This document shows, one piece after another, positions 9,101 through 18,453 of a DNA stretch of 64,000 bases. Below the pieces are notes generated by a model. The model had not been told where the DNA came from, searched no databases, and saw only the letters and a list, made by a program, of their open reading frames with translations. Position numbers and translations under genes: made by a program. Numbering within the stretch: the first letter of the stretch is position 1; each line of letters begins with the position of its first letter. This stretch comes from Corynebacterium rouxii (GTDB taxonomy: Bacteria > Actinomycetota > Actinomycetes > Mycobacteriales > Mycobacteriaceae): contig NZ_LR738855.1 in assembly GCF_902702935.1 (NCBI RefSeq), positions 620,001-684,000 of the forward strand, written 5' to 3'.

Positions 9101-10159
9101 TTGCACAAGAGCATTGTTGTCTTCGAGGTCGAAGGCGGAAACGATAAGCAGTTCAACGGTCACCGTAAAGACACGCTTCCTATCGTTGATGCCATCAAGG
9201 AAAAGGGCTGGCATGCTGAGGTTGTGTTCTACCGTCCTGAGTGGAGCGAAGGCCTGTTCGAGTATGTTTCTCAGAACTTCGACGGCTACATTTCTCGTGT
9301 TAACCCAGGCAACATTCCTGGCGGCGAGAAGGGCTACTTTGATCTGCTGACCAAGCTGTCTGAGGCTGGCCTTGTGGGTATGTCTACCCCAGTTGAGATG
9401 ATGGCTTATGGCGCAAAGGACGCCTTGGTTAAGCTCAATGACACTGATTTGGTTCCTTCCGATACCGCTGCTTACTACGATGTGGAGACCTTCCACAACA
9501 CCTTCCCAACCTCGCTTTCTTATGGTGAGCGCGTTCTTAAGCAAAACCGTGGCTCCACGGGCTCGGGCATCTGGCGTGTGCAGCTTGAAGACAAGGAGCT
9601 TGCTGCGTCGGTAGCACCAGGTACTGCGTTGCCACTGGATACCAAGCTGCGCTGCACCGAGGCAGTTGATAACCACACCGAGATCCGTGAGCTCGGTGAG
9701 TTCATGGACTTCTGCGACCAGTACATCGTCGGCGACAACGGCATGCTCGTTGATATGCGCTTCATGCCTCGCATTGTCGAGGGCGAAATCCGCATCTTAA
9801 TGGTTGGCCCACACCCCGTCTTCGTGGTGCACAAGAAGCCAGCCGCTGGTGGCGACAACTTCTCGGCAACCTTGTTCTCCGGCGCAAAGTACACCTACGA
9901 CAAGCCAGAGGCATGGCAGGAGCTCGTCGACATGTTCGCAGCTGCTCGCCCTGTGATCGCTGAAAAGCTTGGTGGCGACAACATCCCGTTGATCTGGACC
10001 GCAGACTTCATGCTCGCTGATGGCGAGAACGGCAAGGACACCTACGTTCTCGGCGAGATCAACTGCTCATGCGTTGGTTTCACCTCTGAGCTGGACATGG
10101 GTATCCAAGAGCTCGTTGCTCAGGAAGCTGTCGAGCGCGTGGAAAAGAAGCACGCATAG
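9101..10159 (+). CDS. Cj0069-family ATP-grasp-like protein
   Basis: The 352-residue protein starts with LHKSIVVFEVEGGNDKQFNG and resembles the Cj0069 family named after a Campylobacter jejuni protein. The layout fits an ATP-grasp ligase: HRKDTMP-type N-terminus (here HRKDTLPIVDAIKEKGW), a central LKQNRGSTGSGIWRV nucleotide-binding segment, RIVEGEIRILMVG and a metal-binding-like GEINCSCVGF near the C-terminus. The substrate is not known. A TTG at 9101 is chosen because GAAAGG lies 8 bases upstream; the frame opens further upstream at another TTG without such a site. It is a single-gene unit ending in an imperfect hairpin. Confidence 0.75.
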   Translation: MHKSIVVFEVEGGNDKQFNGHRKDTLPIVDAIKEKGWHAEVVFYRPEWSEGLFEYVSQNFDGYISRVNPGNIPGGEKGYFDLLTKLSEAGLVGMSTPVEMMAYGAKDALVKLNDTDLVPSDTAAYYDVETFHNTFPTSLSYGERVLKQNRGSTGSGIWRVQLEDKELAASVAPGTALPLDTKLRCTEAVDNHTEIRELGEFMDFCDQYIVGDNGMLVDMRFMPRIVEGEIRILMVGPHPVFVVHKKPAAGGDNFSATLFSGAKYTYDKPEAWQELVDMFAAARPVIAEKLGGDNIPLIWTADFMLADGENGKDTYVLGEINCSCVGFTSELDMGIQELVAQEAVERVEKKHA

Positions 10160-10184
10160 ACGTTTTCTTTACATCAAAGCGTAT

Positions 10185-10238
10185 GCGGCGTACGCCCTTA
10201 TTCTCTCGATGGGGAGACAAAGGGTGGTGCGCCGCTTT
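10185..10238 (+). terminator. Imperfect hairpin after the Cj0069-family gene
   Basis: GCGGCG (10185-10190) pairs with CGCCGC (10230-10235), and CCCTT (10195-10199) with AAGGG (10220-10224) inside it, giving a long interrupted stem ending in CGCTTTCG. It is a probable terminator lying 25 bases after the stop codon. Confidence 0.5.
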
Positions 10239-10351
10239 CGTGCTTTTCGACGCCTCCCGCGTAACGTGTCTTTCGTATCCCACGATGTACATTGGTTAAA
10301 ATATTGAGGTTATTTCTACACAACGATCAATTCTAAGACGCGAGATTTCCG

Positions 10352-12469
10352 GTGCCGCAACCTAAAACTCAACAATCTTCTAGGCCTTCGACTACTAAAT
10401 ACCGCTATGACCTTGATGGTCTACGCGGTATTGCTATTGCATTCGTGGTCATCTTCCACGTGTTTGTGGGCCGTGTGTCGGGTGGCGTGGATGTTTTCCT
10501 CTTGCTGTCGGGCTATTTTTTCCTTGGTTCGCAGCTGCGTTATGCCGCTAAACCGAATGCCAGCTTGAACCCGTGGTGGCCGTTGTGGCGAATGATTCGT
10601 CGACTCCTTCCAGCACTCATGGTGGTGCTGATGTCTACGGTGCTGATTATTGAGTCAGCGATCCCCGAGCTTCGCACCACAAATGTTGCGGATCAGGTGC
10701 TGGCTAGCGTGGGGTATTACCAAAACTGGGAGTTAAGTGCGCAGGGCTCTGCCTATGGTGCAGCCTCCAGCGTGGTAAGTCCGTTACAGCATCTGTGGTC
10801 GATGTCTGTACAGGGACAGTTTTATCTGGCGGCGATTGCGTTCGCCCTGTTCGTATCTGTGGTGTTGAAGCTGCGGCGTCGACGCGGCCATGAAGCTGAG
10901 CGGGTGCGTCATTTAGCCGGTATTCCGCTGATTGCGGTGACGGTGGCGTCGTTTAGCTACGCGGTGTATCTGCATCCAGTGGATCAGCCACTGAATTACT
11001 ATTCCACGTGGTCGCGTGTGTGGGAGCTTACTCTTGGTGCTGTGTTGGTGCTCTACTCCGACAAAATTCGCGTGAGTCGAGCGATGGGAGTGGTGTACAC
11101 ATACCTAGGCTTGGCCATGGTTTTGACCACTGGTCTGCTTTTCGACGGCGCCCAAGTATTCCCAGGTCCTGGCGCTTTGTATCCACTGGGCGGCGCCGCT
11201 TTGGTCATCCTTGGGCAAGGCCACGGCGCTGGCTGGATGAAGAGCCGTTTCATGCTGTGGCTTGGTTCGATCGCGTACCCGTTGTACCTGTGGCACTGGC
11301 CGTTGTTGATTATGTCCACGATTTATCTTGGGCTTGATCGTCCAGGTACTGGACTTGGTCTTTCGGTGATTGCGGTTTCGGTCGTTTTGGCGCACCTGAC
11401 ACACAAGTTCATCGAGGAACCTTTCAAACAGCATGCCAAACGCCCCGAGCGCCAAGCGCGTCGAGTGCGTAGTGCGGCAGCGACGTTGCGTAAGGCGACG
11501 GGGGCTACGCGAGCGCTCGCCGGCGTAGTGGTTCTTGCGCTGTGTGGGACAGCATTGTGGATTCCTTCCGTATGGCAAAAGGAAGTACAAGCGCTGTCGA
11601 AGACTCAGCTGGATCCGGTGCTGTATCCGGGTGCGATGGCATTGGTTGGTGGGCGTGTGCCGCAGGTGAAGTTTGCGCCGGATCCTTATGTTTTGGCCAA
11701 TAGTTTGTCGCCAGCGTGGACGGACGGCTGCATGTCGGAGCTTGACGACGACCCCACGAAGATCGCGAACGACAACTTCGGCGAGGAATATTGTGTTTAT
11801 GGCGACAAGAATGCCAAGAAGGTTGCCTATGTGATCGGTGGTTCCCATGCGGAGCAGTGGATGGCTGCATTGGATCAGATCGGTCGTGATCATGGTCTGA
11901 AAATTATTCCGATTGTGCGTCAGGGGTGTCCTGCGTTTGCCACGGAAGAAGACGGCGTATTCAGCGATGACTGTGCGACTTTTAACAAGGTCATGCTGGA
12001 GAAGGTCCGTAAGGATAAGCCTGATCTGGTGATTTCTAATTCCACGCGTCCGTTGCTGGAGAAGCTGCGCGGTTTGGACGAGGTTCCAGAAAGCTATCGC
12101 ACACTGTGGGCGGTTCTAGAAAAAGAAAAGATTCCGTTTATTGGTCTGCGGGATAATCCGTGGTTCTTGGACAAAGATGGCCAAGCGTGGCCACTATCGC
12201 AGTGTATTGCGAGCGGTGGCAGCATAACGGAATGCGGTAAACCGCGGGAGGAAATCTACTCTCCTGTGGATCCCGCGGCACGTTTCTTGAAGTCCAAGAC
12301 AATGATCTCTATTGACACCGCCGACTGGTTCTGCCCGAATGGTTTTTGCCCCGGTGTGATCGGCAATGTCTATGTTTATCGCGATGGCAACCACATTTCC
12401 GATGCCTACGCGTTGAGTCTTGTCCCACTGTTGTGGGAGAAGATGGAACCGGTAGTCTCTCAGCTTTAG
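10352..12469 (+). CDS. OafA-type membrane acyltransferase with C-terminal SGNH-like domain
   Basis: The 705-residue protein starts YRYDLDGLRGIAIAFVVIFH, the hallmark of the acyltransferase-3 family, followed by about ten predicted membrane helices to about residue 410. The remaining extracytoplasmic part has GGSHAEQW, which resembles a block of SGNH hydrolase-like domains, and a late DGNHIS with the paired histidine. Such proteins O-acylate cell-surface glycans or lipids; the acceptor here is unknown. The GTG at 10352 has only a weak ribosome-binding site. The last four bases overlap the convergent DUF3151 gene. Confidence 0.88.
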   Translation: MPQPKTQQSSRPSTTKYRYDLDGLRGIAIAFVVIFHVFVGRVSGGVDVFLLLSGYFFLGSQLRYAAKPNASLNPWWPLWRMIRRLLPALMVVLMSTVLIIESAIPELRTTNVADQVLASVGYYQNWELSAQGSAYGAASSVVSPLQHLWSMSVQGQFYLAAIAFALFVSVVLKLRRRRGHEAERVRHLAGIPLIAVTVASFSYAVYLHPVDQPLNYYSTWSRVWELTLGAVLVLYSDKIRVSRAMGVVYTYLGLAMVLTTGLLFDGAQVFPGPGALYPLGGAALVILGQGHGAGWMKSRFMLWLGSIAYPLYLWHWPLLIMSTIYLGLDRPGTGLGLSVIAVSVVLAHLTHKFIEEPFKQHAKRPERQARRVRSAAATLRKATGATRALAGVVVLALCGTALWIPSVWQKEVQALSKTQLDPVLYPGAMALVGGRVPQVKFAPDPYVLANSLSPAWTDGCMSELDDDPTKIANDNFGEEYCVYGDKNAKKVAYVIGGSHAEQWMAALDQIGRDHGLKIIPIVRQGCPAFATEEDGVFSDDCATFNKVMLEKVRKDKPDLVISNSTRPLLEKLRGLDEVPESYRTLWAVLEKEKIPFIGLRDNPWFLDKDGQAWPLSQCIASGGSITECGKPREEIYSPVDPAARFLKSKTMISIDTADWFCPNGFCPGVIGNVYVYRDGNHISDAYALSLVPLLWEKMEPVVSQL

Positions 12470-12894
12470 GCTGGTGGAAGCAGCGTATCGACGCAGCTTT
12501 GGTCGGCGTCGAGAAGCATCTGGCGGCATCGCTCGTATTCGGTGGTGTCGCCAATTTTTTGTGAGGCTAAGGCAAGCGCGGCAATAGCGCGCAGCACGCC
12601 TTGGTTTGGCGCGTGTGCAAATGGCACTGGGCCCCAACCTTTCCAACCGTTGGCACGGAGGCGATCAAGGCTGCGGTGGTATGCGGTTCGTGCATAGGCG
12701 TAGGCAATGGCACGTTGCTCATCACTGTGCGCTGTTGCAAGGGCTTTGTGCGCAAGTTGTGCCCACACGGACGGGCTTTCGGGGTGCTCAAGGGCGGTCG
12801 TAGCAGTGACTGCTTCGAGATCCATGCTGTCAAGAGCTGGGTCTTGCGGAAGCTGAACGGGTGGGGGAGCGAGCATATCGTTAAAAGCTGTCAT
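12466..12894 (-). CDS. DUF3151 family protein
   Basis: This 142-residue protein matches the actinobacterial DUF3151 family by MLAPPPVQLPQD, AYAYARTAYHRSLDRLRANGWKGWGPVPFAHAPNQGVLRA (read here in pieces) and a C-terminal RCRQML block. No biochemical role is known to me. The ATG at 12894 gives the family's usual N-terminus MTAFNDMLAP; the frame is open further upstream, but that part overlaps maf. Its start lies one base after the maf stop codon, so it is probably translationally coupled to maf. Confidence 0.85.
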   Translation of the reverse strand: MTAFNDMLAPPPVQLPQDPALDSMDLEAVTATTALEHPESPSVWAQLAHKALATAHSDEQRAIAYAYARTAYHRSLDRLRANGWKGWGPVPFAHAPNQGVLRAIAALALASQKIGDTTEYERCRQMLLDADQSCVDTLLPPA

Positions 12895-12895
12895 A

Positions 12896-13498
12896 TCAGT
12901 TATTGTTCCAGAATTCGCTGACGTTGTAACCTGCCGCATATAACGCACGACGTACCACCGGCAGCGACAACCCGATGACGCTGGATGGATCGCCGGTAAT
13001 GGAGTCGATAAACCAACCACCGATGGCCTCTAGCGTAAAAGCACCCGCACACTGCAAGGGCTCGCCGGTACGCGCATAGGCTTCAATATCGGCATCGTCG
13101 GCATGGGCAAACGTGACAGTCGTTGTGGAGGTTTCTACATGCCGACCACGCGGGGTGATCACGCAGTGGCCGGTAATGAGTTCAGCGGTTTTGCCACGCT
13201 GTTGTTTCCACCGTTCAATAGTCTTATCTATGGTGTGCGGTTTTCCTTGAAGCGCCCCATCGAGTAGCAGCATGGAATCACCTCCAATGACCACATCATC
13301 GGGGTAAGCGCCAGCAATAGCCTCGGCCTTGGCCTGCGCCAAGGCGGCAACTTTATCAGCAGGGCTACGGCCTACAAGGGAATCCAACAGAGCGTCTTCA
13401 TCAACATCTGCGGGGCGCACGAGTGGTTCGACACCAGCGCTGCGCAGAATTGATAACCGAGATGGAGAGGACGAGGCGAGCACAATATTCATGCCCAC
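12896..13498 (-). CDS. maf: Maf-type nucleotide pyrophosphatase
   Basis: The 200-residue protein begins with NIVLASSSPSRLSILRSAG, the Maf signature, and has VIGGDSMLLLDG and KPHTIDKT motifs typical of this house-cleaning NTP pyrophosphatase, which removes non-canonical nucleotides. The start could be the GTG at 13498 or the ATG at 13492; AGGTGG lies very close to both. It sits 12 bases after the ribokinase gene and is coupled to the DUF3151 gene, as in other corynebacteria. Confidence 0.9.
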   Translation of the reverse strand: MGMNIVLASSSPSRLSILRSAGVEPLVRPADVDEDALLDSLVGRSPADKVAALAQAKAEAIAGAYPDDVVIGGDSMLLLDGALQGKPHTIDKTIERWKQQRGKTAELITGHCVITPRGRHVETSTTTVTFAHADDADIEAYARTGEPLQCAGAFTLEAIGGWFIDSITGDPSSVIGLSLPVVRRALYAAGYNVSEFWNNN

Positions 13499-13510
13499 CT
13501 ATAGTAGGCG

Positions 13511-14416
13511 CTACACCGCGGGCAGCGTATCGGACTCAGAAGGATAAGAGGTTTGCGCCCCACGACCTTGAACGGAGAAAGCTCCGACACGGGCTGCGAA
13601 CGTGGCGGCGTCGATAAGCGAGTCTCCTTGCAAACGACGTGCCACGAAAGCCCCTGCGAATGCGTCACCAGCACCCGTGGTGTCTACTGCTGTGACATAT
13701 GGCGTGGCAATCGGTGTAACACCAGAAGCATCGGCGACCAGCGCGCCATGTCCGCCAAGGGTCAACACCACGGAGGCAAACCCTTGCGAACGTAGTGCCT
13801 CGATCAGAACGCGGGGATCTTCACTGGTTACAGGAGCGCCGAGCTGCTCAAGAATCAATGCGGCCTCATGCTCATTAGCCATCAACGGATCCGCACACAG
13901 GAGACAGTCATGATCAACATCAATCACAGGCGCAAGATTGACTACCACAGTGCCGCGAGCTGCCTGCACTGCGGCGCTAAAACCATCCGCGGGAATCTCA
14001 CCCTGCAAGAGCACGATGTCGGCGTCTTCAATGGGTTTACGATGGTGCTCCACGTAATCAGCAGTGACATGCGCGTTCGCGCCGGGAATGACGATGATAC
14101 TGTTTTCGCCATCGTCGGAGACCTGAATGTAAGCAACGCCGGTGTTGTCGTCGATTGCTTCGACTGCGTCTAAGTTCACGCCGGAAGATCGCAGGATTTT
14201 CAGGGCGTGGTCGGCGTAGGTGTCGTTTCCTACTGCCCCTACGAAAGAAACTGATGCGCCTTGGAGCGCAGCGGCAACGGCTTGGTTTGCGCCTTTGCCG
14301 CCTGGGCTGATGCTGGAGTCGTGGCCTAGGACGGTTTCACCTGGGCTGGGATGTCGTGCTACTTGGATGCTGACGTCAGCGTTGATCGAACCAACAACAG
14401 TCATAGATGAGGACAT
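13511..14416 (-). CDS. rbsK: Ribokinase (PfkB family)
   Basis: The 301-residue PfkB-family sugar kinase should phosphorylate ribose to ribose-5-phosphate. It has the N-terminal GSINADVSIQV, the GGKGANQAVAAA loop, and the C-terminal DTTGAGDAFAGAF motif with the catalytic aspartate. The ATG at 14416 follows AAAGGAGAG. It lies downstream of a LacI-type regulator on the same strand, which is the arrangement of ribose or uridine regulons in corynebacteria, but no transporter or hydrolase gene is next to it here, so the sugar is inferred. Confidence 0.88.
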   Translation of the reverse strand: MSSSMTVVGSINADVSIQVARHPSPGETVLGHDSSISPGGKGANQAVAAALQGASVSFVGAVGNDTYADHALKILRSSGVNLDAVEAIDDNTGVAYIQVSDDGENSIIVIPGANAHVTADYVEHHRKPIEDADIVLLQGEIPADGFSAAVQAARGTVVVNLAPVIDVDHDCLLCADPLMANEHEAALILEQLGAPVTSEDPRVLIEALRSQGFASVVLTLGGHGALVADASGVTPIATPYVTAVDTTGAGDAFAGAFVARRLQGDSLIDAATFAARVGAFSVQGRGAQTSYPSESDTLPAV

Positions 14417-14559
14417 ACTTTTTCAGTCTCTCCTTTCCACAGCAGCATGGCAGCCACCGTCTAAGTCAAGGGCGTAGGGAGTCCTTGGGAAGTACTTATT
14501 CACCATTATTAAGGAAAATATGGTCGGTGGCTGGATTTCTGCTGTGGGGGTGAGAAGTG

Positions 14560-15615
14560 CTACACCGCCAACGAATGGGACGCCCGCAGCGCAAGTGTAG
14601 TCGGAATGACGCATGACGTTGCTCGTTCGCCGTTATTCATATGCGAATAAAGCATGTCGAATGCGCGTTGTCCCATGTCATTGACTTGTTGATCGATGGT
14701 GGTGATGGGTTGTTTTTGAAGGAGGAACGCTGGGGTGTAGTCGTAGCCAATCAACGCCACATCCTTACCGATGCGAAGTCCACGGGCGTAGATCGCCTGA
14801 ATCGCGCCGACCGTCATCATCATATCGCCGGTCAAAATGCTATTAACCCCGCGATCGAGGAGCTCATGTGTGCCAGCAAAACCGGCCTCGCTAGAATAAC
14901 TGCCAAAATAAACGTCGGGGGAAGGAATCCCCAATTCGCTCTTGATCGACGTGATCGCTTCGAGGCGTTCCCTGCCTGTCGACGTATCCTGTGGTCCGGC
15001 AAGGTAGCCTATCGACGCCCCCGGGTTCTGACTCAGCGTTCGCAATGCCTCTTTCATTGCTGGTAGCGGATCGGAGGTGACAGATGGAACCGCGCTGTGT
15101 GTAACGGTTCGGTCAGCGGTGACAATAGGGGTACCTTGTTCAGCGATAGCAGTGATGCGATGAGCAGACTGAATGTGGGGGACTACCACGATGCCGTCAA
15201 CTTGCTGGCTATTGAGGATGTCCAGTGCACTATTGATTAGCTCTGGGGACTCAGCCGAATTAGCCATCATGCAGCAATAGCCTTTAAGGCTTGCGGCTTC
15301 TTGAATCGCATAAGCTAACTGGTTGAAGTAAGGATTACGGATATTCGGCAAAACAATGCCGATGGTGTTGGACTTTTGGCTACGAAGTGCCTTTGCTTGA
15401 GCATTCGGGCGATAGTTGAGCCTGCTGGCTGCTTCCTCGACGATGCTGCGGGTGGATTCGGGGATTACTGGATTACGGGCTAGTGCGCGTGACACTGTGC
15501 TGATCGACAGGCCGGTGTCCGCGGCAATGTCTTTCAACGTGATGCTCTGTCGCCGTCTGCGCCATGTAGGTGTTTTCTCCTCGTTCTCAACTGTTGGTTG
15601 AGAGATACCACTCAT
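14560..15615 (-). CDS. rbsR: LacI-family transcriptional regulator, RbsR-like
   Basis: The 351-residue protein has a LacI helix-turn-helix (ITLKDIAADTGLSISTVSRA, residues about 25-45), the hinge NYRPNAQAKALRS, and a periplasmic-binding-type effector domain with IGIVLPNIRNPYF and LIGYDYTP. It probably represses itself and rbsK in response to a pentose or pentose phosphate. The ATG at 15615 is preceded by AGCAGG, and a 12-bp palindromic LacI-type operator lies 17 bases upstream. A 143-base gap separates it from rbsK. The effector is inferred from the neighbouring kinase. Confidence 0.85.
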   Translation of the reverse strand: MSGISQPTVENEEKTPTWRRRRQSITLKDIAADTGLSISTVSRALARNPVIPESTRSIVEEAASRLNYRPNAQAKALRSQKSNTIGIVLPNIRNPYFNQLAYAIQEAASLKGYCCMMANSAESPELINSALDILNSQQVDGIVVVPHIQSAHRITAIAEQGTPIVTADRTVTHSAVPSVTSDPLPAMKEALRTLSQNPGASIGYLAGPQDTSTGRERLEAITSIKSELGIPSPDVYFGSYSSEAGFAGTHELLDRGVNSILTGDMMMTVGAIQAIYARGLRIGKDVALIGYDYTPAFLLQKQPITTIDQQVNDMGQRAFDMLYSHMNNGERATSCVIPTTLALRASHSLAV

Positions 15616-15631
15616 GCGTACCTGCTTTTCT

Positions 15632-15643
15632 GCAAACGTTTGC
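15632..15643. promoter_or_regulatory. LacI-type operator upstream of the regulator gene
   Basis: GCAAACGTTTGC is a perfect 12-bp palindrome with the central CG typical of LacI/GalR-family operators. It lies 17 bases upstream of the regulator's start codon, which implies autoregulation. The rest of 15616-16016 is AT-rich and holds no gene, only the terminator at 15938. Confidence 0.8.
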
Positions 15644-15937
15644 GTACTTGTTATTAATTTTGAATCTACTGAGGTGGCTGTTTTTAAGTCAAGATTGAGA
15701 AACCTTAAGTGACGGGCGCCATAATTATGTGGTCAAAATGAAATAGATATCATGACAAAACTAGCAAATGTACTTCCTTTAAGGATGTATATCTACCTGC
15801 GGGTATGATTATTTTCTCGAACGTTAAAAGGTATTATTTTTATTTTGTTCAGTAGGAAATTAACTAATGTTCCTAACTGTAATTTGCTAAAGAATTTGCA
15901 TAAAGAATGGTTCGTAACTGTGATTTATGAAATGCAA

Positions 15938-15984
15938 AAGGGGTCTGGCCCCTCTCCAAGGTGAGGGAATGGGCCAGACCCCTT
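15938..15984 (-). terminator. Terminator downstream of dtsR2-accE
   Basis: The arms AAGGGGTCTGGCCC (15938-15951) and GGGCCAGACCCCTT (15971-15984) form a perfect 14-bp stem. On the minus strand the hairpin runs into TTTTGCATTTC, a U-rich tail. It lies 32 bases after the accE stop codon. Confidence 0.9.
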
Positions 15985-16016
15985 AGCTTTCTAACGACGC
16001 AAACCGTTTGACAGCT

Positions 16017-16277
16017 TTAGAAGAAACTCACGTTCCTAAACGCAGTGGGATTGTAGGTAGTGGGGCGCTGAAGGCGCTCCTCCACATTTCCCCACAGGTT
16101 GCGCTCGCGCTCTTGCTTGGTTTGCTGTGCGGCATTGTCTGCCATAGATGCAAAAAGAGCCGTCAACGTAGCTACTTGCGTTGGGTCAGGATTGCCTTTA
16201 ACAACGCGCAGGAGAGGTTTTTGCTGTGCGCCCTCTGGCGTGGACTGTGCTTGTGCGTCAGATACGGAGTCAGACAT
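16017..16277 (-). CDS. accE: Acyl-CoA carboxylase epsilon subunit
   Basis: This 86-residue acidic-to-neutral small protein contains LLRVVKGNPDPTQVATLTALFA, the signature of the actinobacterial acyl-CoA carboxylase epsilon family. In C. glutamicum the equivalent subunit is needed for full acetyl-CoA carboxylase activity with AccBC and AccD1. It lies 95 bases downstream of dtsR2 on the same strand and ends before a strong terminator. The ATG at 16277 has an AGG 7 bases upstream. Confidence 0.9.
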   Translation of the reverse strand: MSDSVSDAQAQSTPEGAQQKPLLRVVKGNPDPTQVATLTALFASMADNAAQQTKQERERNLWGNVEERLQRPTTYNPTAFRNVSFF

Positions 16278-16372
16278 GTCAAACCTATTTCAGACTATGT
16301 GGAAGATGGATGCGAGGCATTCTACCGCACCTAGACTGCGAGGGGTGCGGTAGGAGACGTACCTGTGGTGGT

Positions 16373-18004
16373 TTACAGCGGAATGTTGCCGTGCTTCTTT
16401 GCAGGAACGTTAACAACCTTGCGGTCCAAGAGGCGTAGGCCTTCAATGATCTGACCACGGGTTTCACTTGGTGGAATAACGGCGTCGACATAGCCACGCT
16501 CAGCTGCCATGTAAGGGTTGACCAAAGTTTCTTCGTACTCGCGCTCGTATTCCTTAGCCACAGCGAGCATGTCCTTGCCCTCGGCGGCAGCGGCCTTGAT
16601 TTCCTTGCGGTAGATGAATCCCACGGCACCAGCGGCACCCATGACAGCGATCTGTGCGGTTGGCCATGCCAATACGAGGTCGGCACCCATGTCCTTTGAG
16701 CCCATCACGCAGTAAGCGCCACCGTAGGACTTGCGGGTAATCACAGTGATCTTGCCGACGGTTGCCTCGGAGTATGCGTAAAGGAGCTTGGCGCCACGGC
16801 GAATGATTCCGTCGTATTCTTGGCTGGTGCCTGGTAGGAAGCCAGGTACGTCAACGAATTCGATGATCGGAACATTGAACGCATCGCAGGTTCGGATAAA
16901 GCGAGCAGCCTTCTCAGCGGCCTTGATGTCGAGGCAGCCGGCGAACTCGGTTGGCTGGTTAGCAACAATACCAACGCTGCGGCCTTCGACGCGGCCGAAG
17001 CCGACAATGATATTGCCTGCGTAATTTTCCTGGATCTCGAAGAAATCGCCATCATCAAGAACGCGAGTAATCACGTCCTTCATGTCGTATGGCTGGTTAG
17101 GTGAATCAGGGATGATGGTGTCCAGCTCGAGATCGGAATCGGTGATGTTCTCCTTAATGGAGCCCACCATGATCTCGGCAGGCTCTCGAGGAGCTTCTGC
17201 GCGGTTGTTAGAAGGCAGGAAGCCTACAAGGTCACGTACCCAGTCGAGGGCGTCAGCATCGTCGGATGCGGTGTAGTGAGAGGTACCAGAGGTTGCCATG
17301 TGGGTGTGTGCGCCACCGAGCTCCTCTTGTGTGACTTCCTCACCGGTGACCGTTTTGATCACGTCTGGTCCGGTGATGAACATCTTGGAGGTCTTGTCCA
17401 CCATGATGATGAAGTCGGTGAGAGCAGGGGAGTATACGTGGCCGCCTGCACAAGCGCCCATGATGAGTGAGATCTGTGGGATAACGCCGGAAGCGAGGGT
17501 GTTGCGGTAGAAGATCTTGGAGTAAAGGCCAAGGGATACAACACCTTCTTGAATACGCGCGCCTGCACCCTCATTAATACCGATCAGTGGAACGCCGGTC
17601 TTAATGGCAAGATCCATGATCTTAACGATTTTCTCGCCGTAGACCTCGCCAAGCGCGCCACCGAAAACAGCGCCATCTTGGGAGAAAACGCAGACCTTGC
17701 GACCGTCGATAGTTCCGTAGCCAGTGACCACGCCATCGGTAACGGGGCGCTTGGCGTCAAGGCCAAAGTTCTTAGAGCGATGACGGGCGAGAGCGTCAAC
17801 CTCTACAAAGGAGCCTTCATCAAGAAGGTACTCAATGCGCTCACGGGCGGTCTTTTTACCCTTTGCGTGAACTTTTTCGATGGATGCAGGACCCATAGGA
17901 GCTTGGGTTTCTGCGATACGTGCACGAAGATCCGCAAGCTTGCCTGCGGTCGTTGTCAGGTCGGGGGTTTGGGCCCCTGCGTTGTTAATCGTTGCGGCAG
18001 TCAT
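16373..18004 (-). CDS. dtsR2: Acyl-CoA carboxylase beta subunit DtsR2
   Basis: This 543-residue carboxyltransferase moves the carboxyl group from AccBC biotin to an acyl-CoA. It has both crotonase-like halves, with [10 protein letters not shown] and [16 protein letters not shown] in the first and [14 protein letters not shown] sequence (here [18 protein letters not shown]) in the second. Position next to accE and distance from birA match C. glutamicum dtsR2; a propionyl-CoA or longer substrate is likely but not shown. The ATG at 18004 is preferred over an in-frame TTG at 18031, because a -10 TACACT lies 8 bases upstream and the mRNA is then leaderless. Confidence 0.92.
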   Translation of the reverse strand: MTAATINNAGAQTPDLTTTAGKLADLRARIAETQAPMGPASIEKVHAKGKKTARERIEYLLDEGSFVEVDALARHRSKNFGLDAKRPVTDGVVTGYGTIDGRKVCVFSQDGAVFGGALGEVYGEKIVKIMDLAIKTGVPLIGINEGAGARIQEGVVSLGLYSKIFYRNTLASGVIPQISLIMGACAGGHVYSPALTDFIIMVDKTSKMFITGPDVIKTVTGEEVTQEELGGAHTHMATSGTSHYTASDDADALDWVRDLVGFLPSNNRAEAPREPAEIMVGSIKENITDSDLELDTIIPDSPNQPYDMKDVITRVLDDGDFFEIQENYAGNIIVGFGRVEGRSVGIVANQPTEFAGCLDIKAAEKAARFIRTCDAFNVPIIEFVDVPGFLPGTSQEYDGIIRRGAKLLYAYSEATVGKITVITRKSYGGAYCVMGSKDMGADLVLAWPTAQIAVMGAAGAVGFIYRKEIKAAAAEGKDMLAVAKEYEREYEETLVNPYMAAERGYVDAVIPPSETRGQIIEGLRLLDRKVVNVPAKKHGNIPL

Positions 18005-18012
18005 GACACAAT

Positions 18013-18042
18013 AGTGTAGGGGCTGGGGCAAAAACTTGTGAA
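18013..18042 (-). promoter_or_regulatory. Leaderless promoter of dtsR2
   Basis: On the minus strand TTCACA (18037-18042) and TACACT (18013-18018) are spaced by 18 bases, and the -10 box ends 8 bases before the ATG at 18004. No ribosome-binding site is present, which supports transcription starting at or next to the A of ATG. Confidence 0.55.
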
Positions 18043-18453
18043 CTGTTTGACAATTTTGTCTAGGTCACAGTGAAAAACTTTCTATTCGGGGGTGGCGCGA
18101 ATTTGATGTGATTCTTCACAACCTCTAGGCGCTTGACTATTCGAAGTGAAGCTGGAGCGCTTTGTTTTTGCTGCAAAAGTGATGCGAATTAGATCGATAT
18201 TTTGTGAATTATGTGTTATTTCAATCACTTTAAAAATGTTTCTAGAAGTAGCGTTTAAGTAGTAATTGCCGGTGAGATTGGTTTTCTTTTGCAAGGGTGG
18301 GATTGAATCTCTCGCCTTGGTTATGAATCTAATAAGGATCTGACTATGCTAAATTTTCCGCAAGTTAACTGAGGGATGTTCATAGAAAAGTTTCAGCTTG
18401 TATGCAGATTTGTGAACCTTCCCTCTGTTCCCTCATGCCGAAAGAGAGATTCG
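18019..18453. other. Intergenic region between dtsR2 and the coiled-coil gene
   Basis: Apart from the dtsR2 promoter, about 400 AT-rich bases separate the divergent genes. They contain no frame with a ribosome-binding site. The A+T content is visibly higher than in the flanking carboxylase genes, in keeping with an inserted segment. Confidence 0.45.

Noticed and set aside
11105..11893. 262-codon antisense frame in the acyltransferase gene
   Set aside because: The composition is that of a shadow frame, rich in Arg, His and Gln, and there are no start signals.
14925..14940. GGGGAAGGAATCCCC as a further copy of the dispersed palindrome
   Set aside because: It shares only GGAAGGAATC and its own inverted repeat has a different sequence, so it is probably coincidental within the regulator gene.
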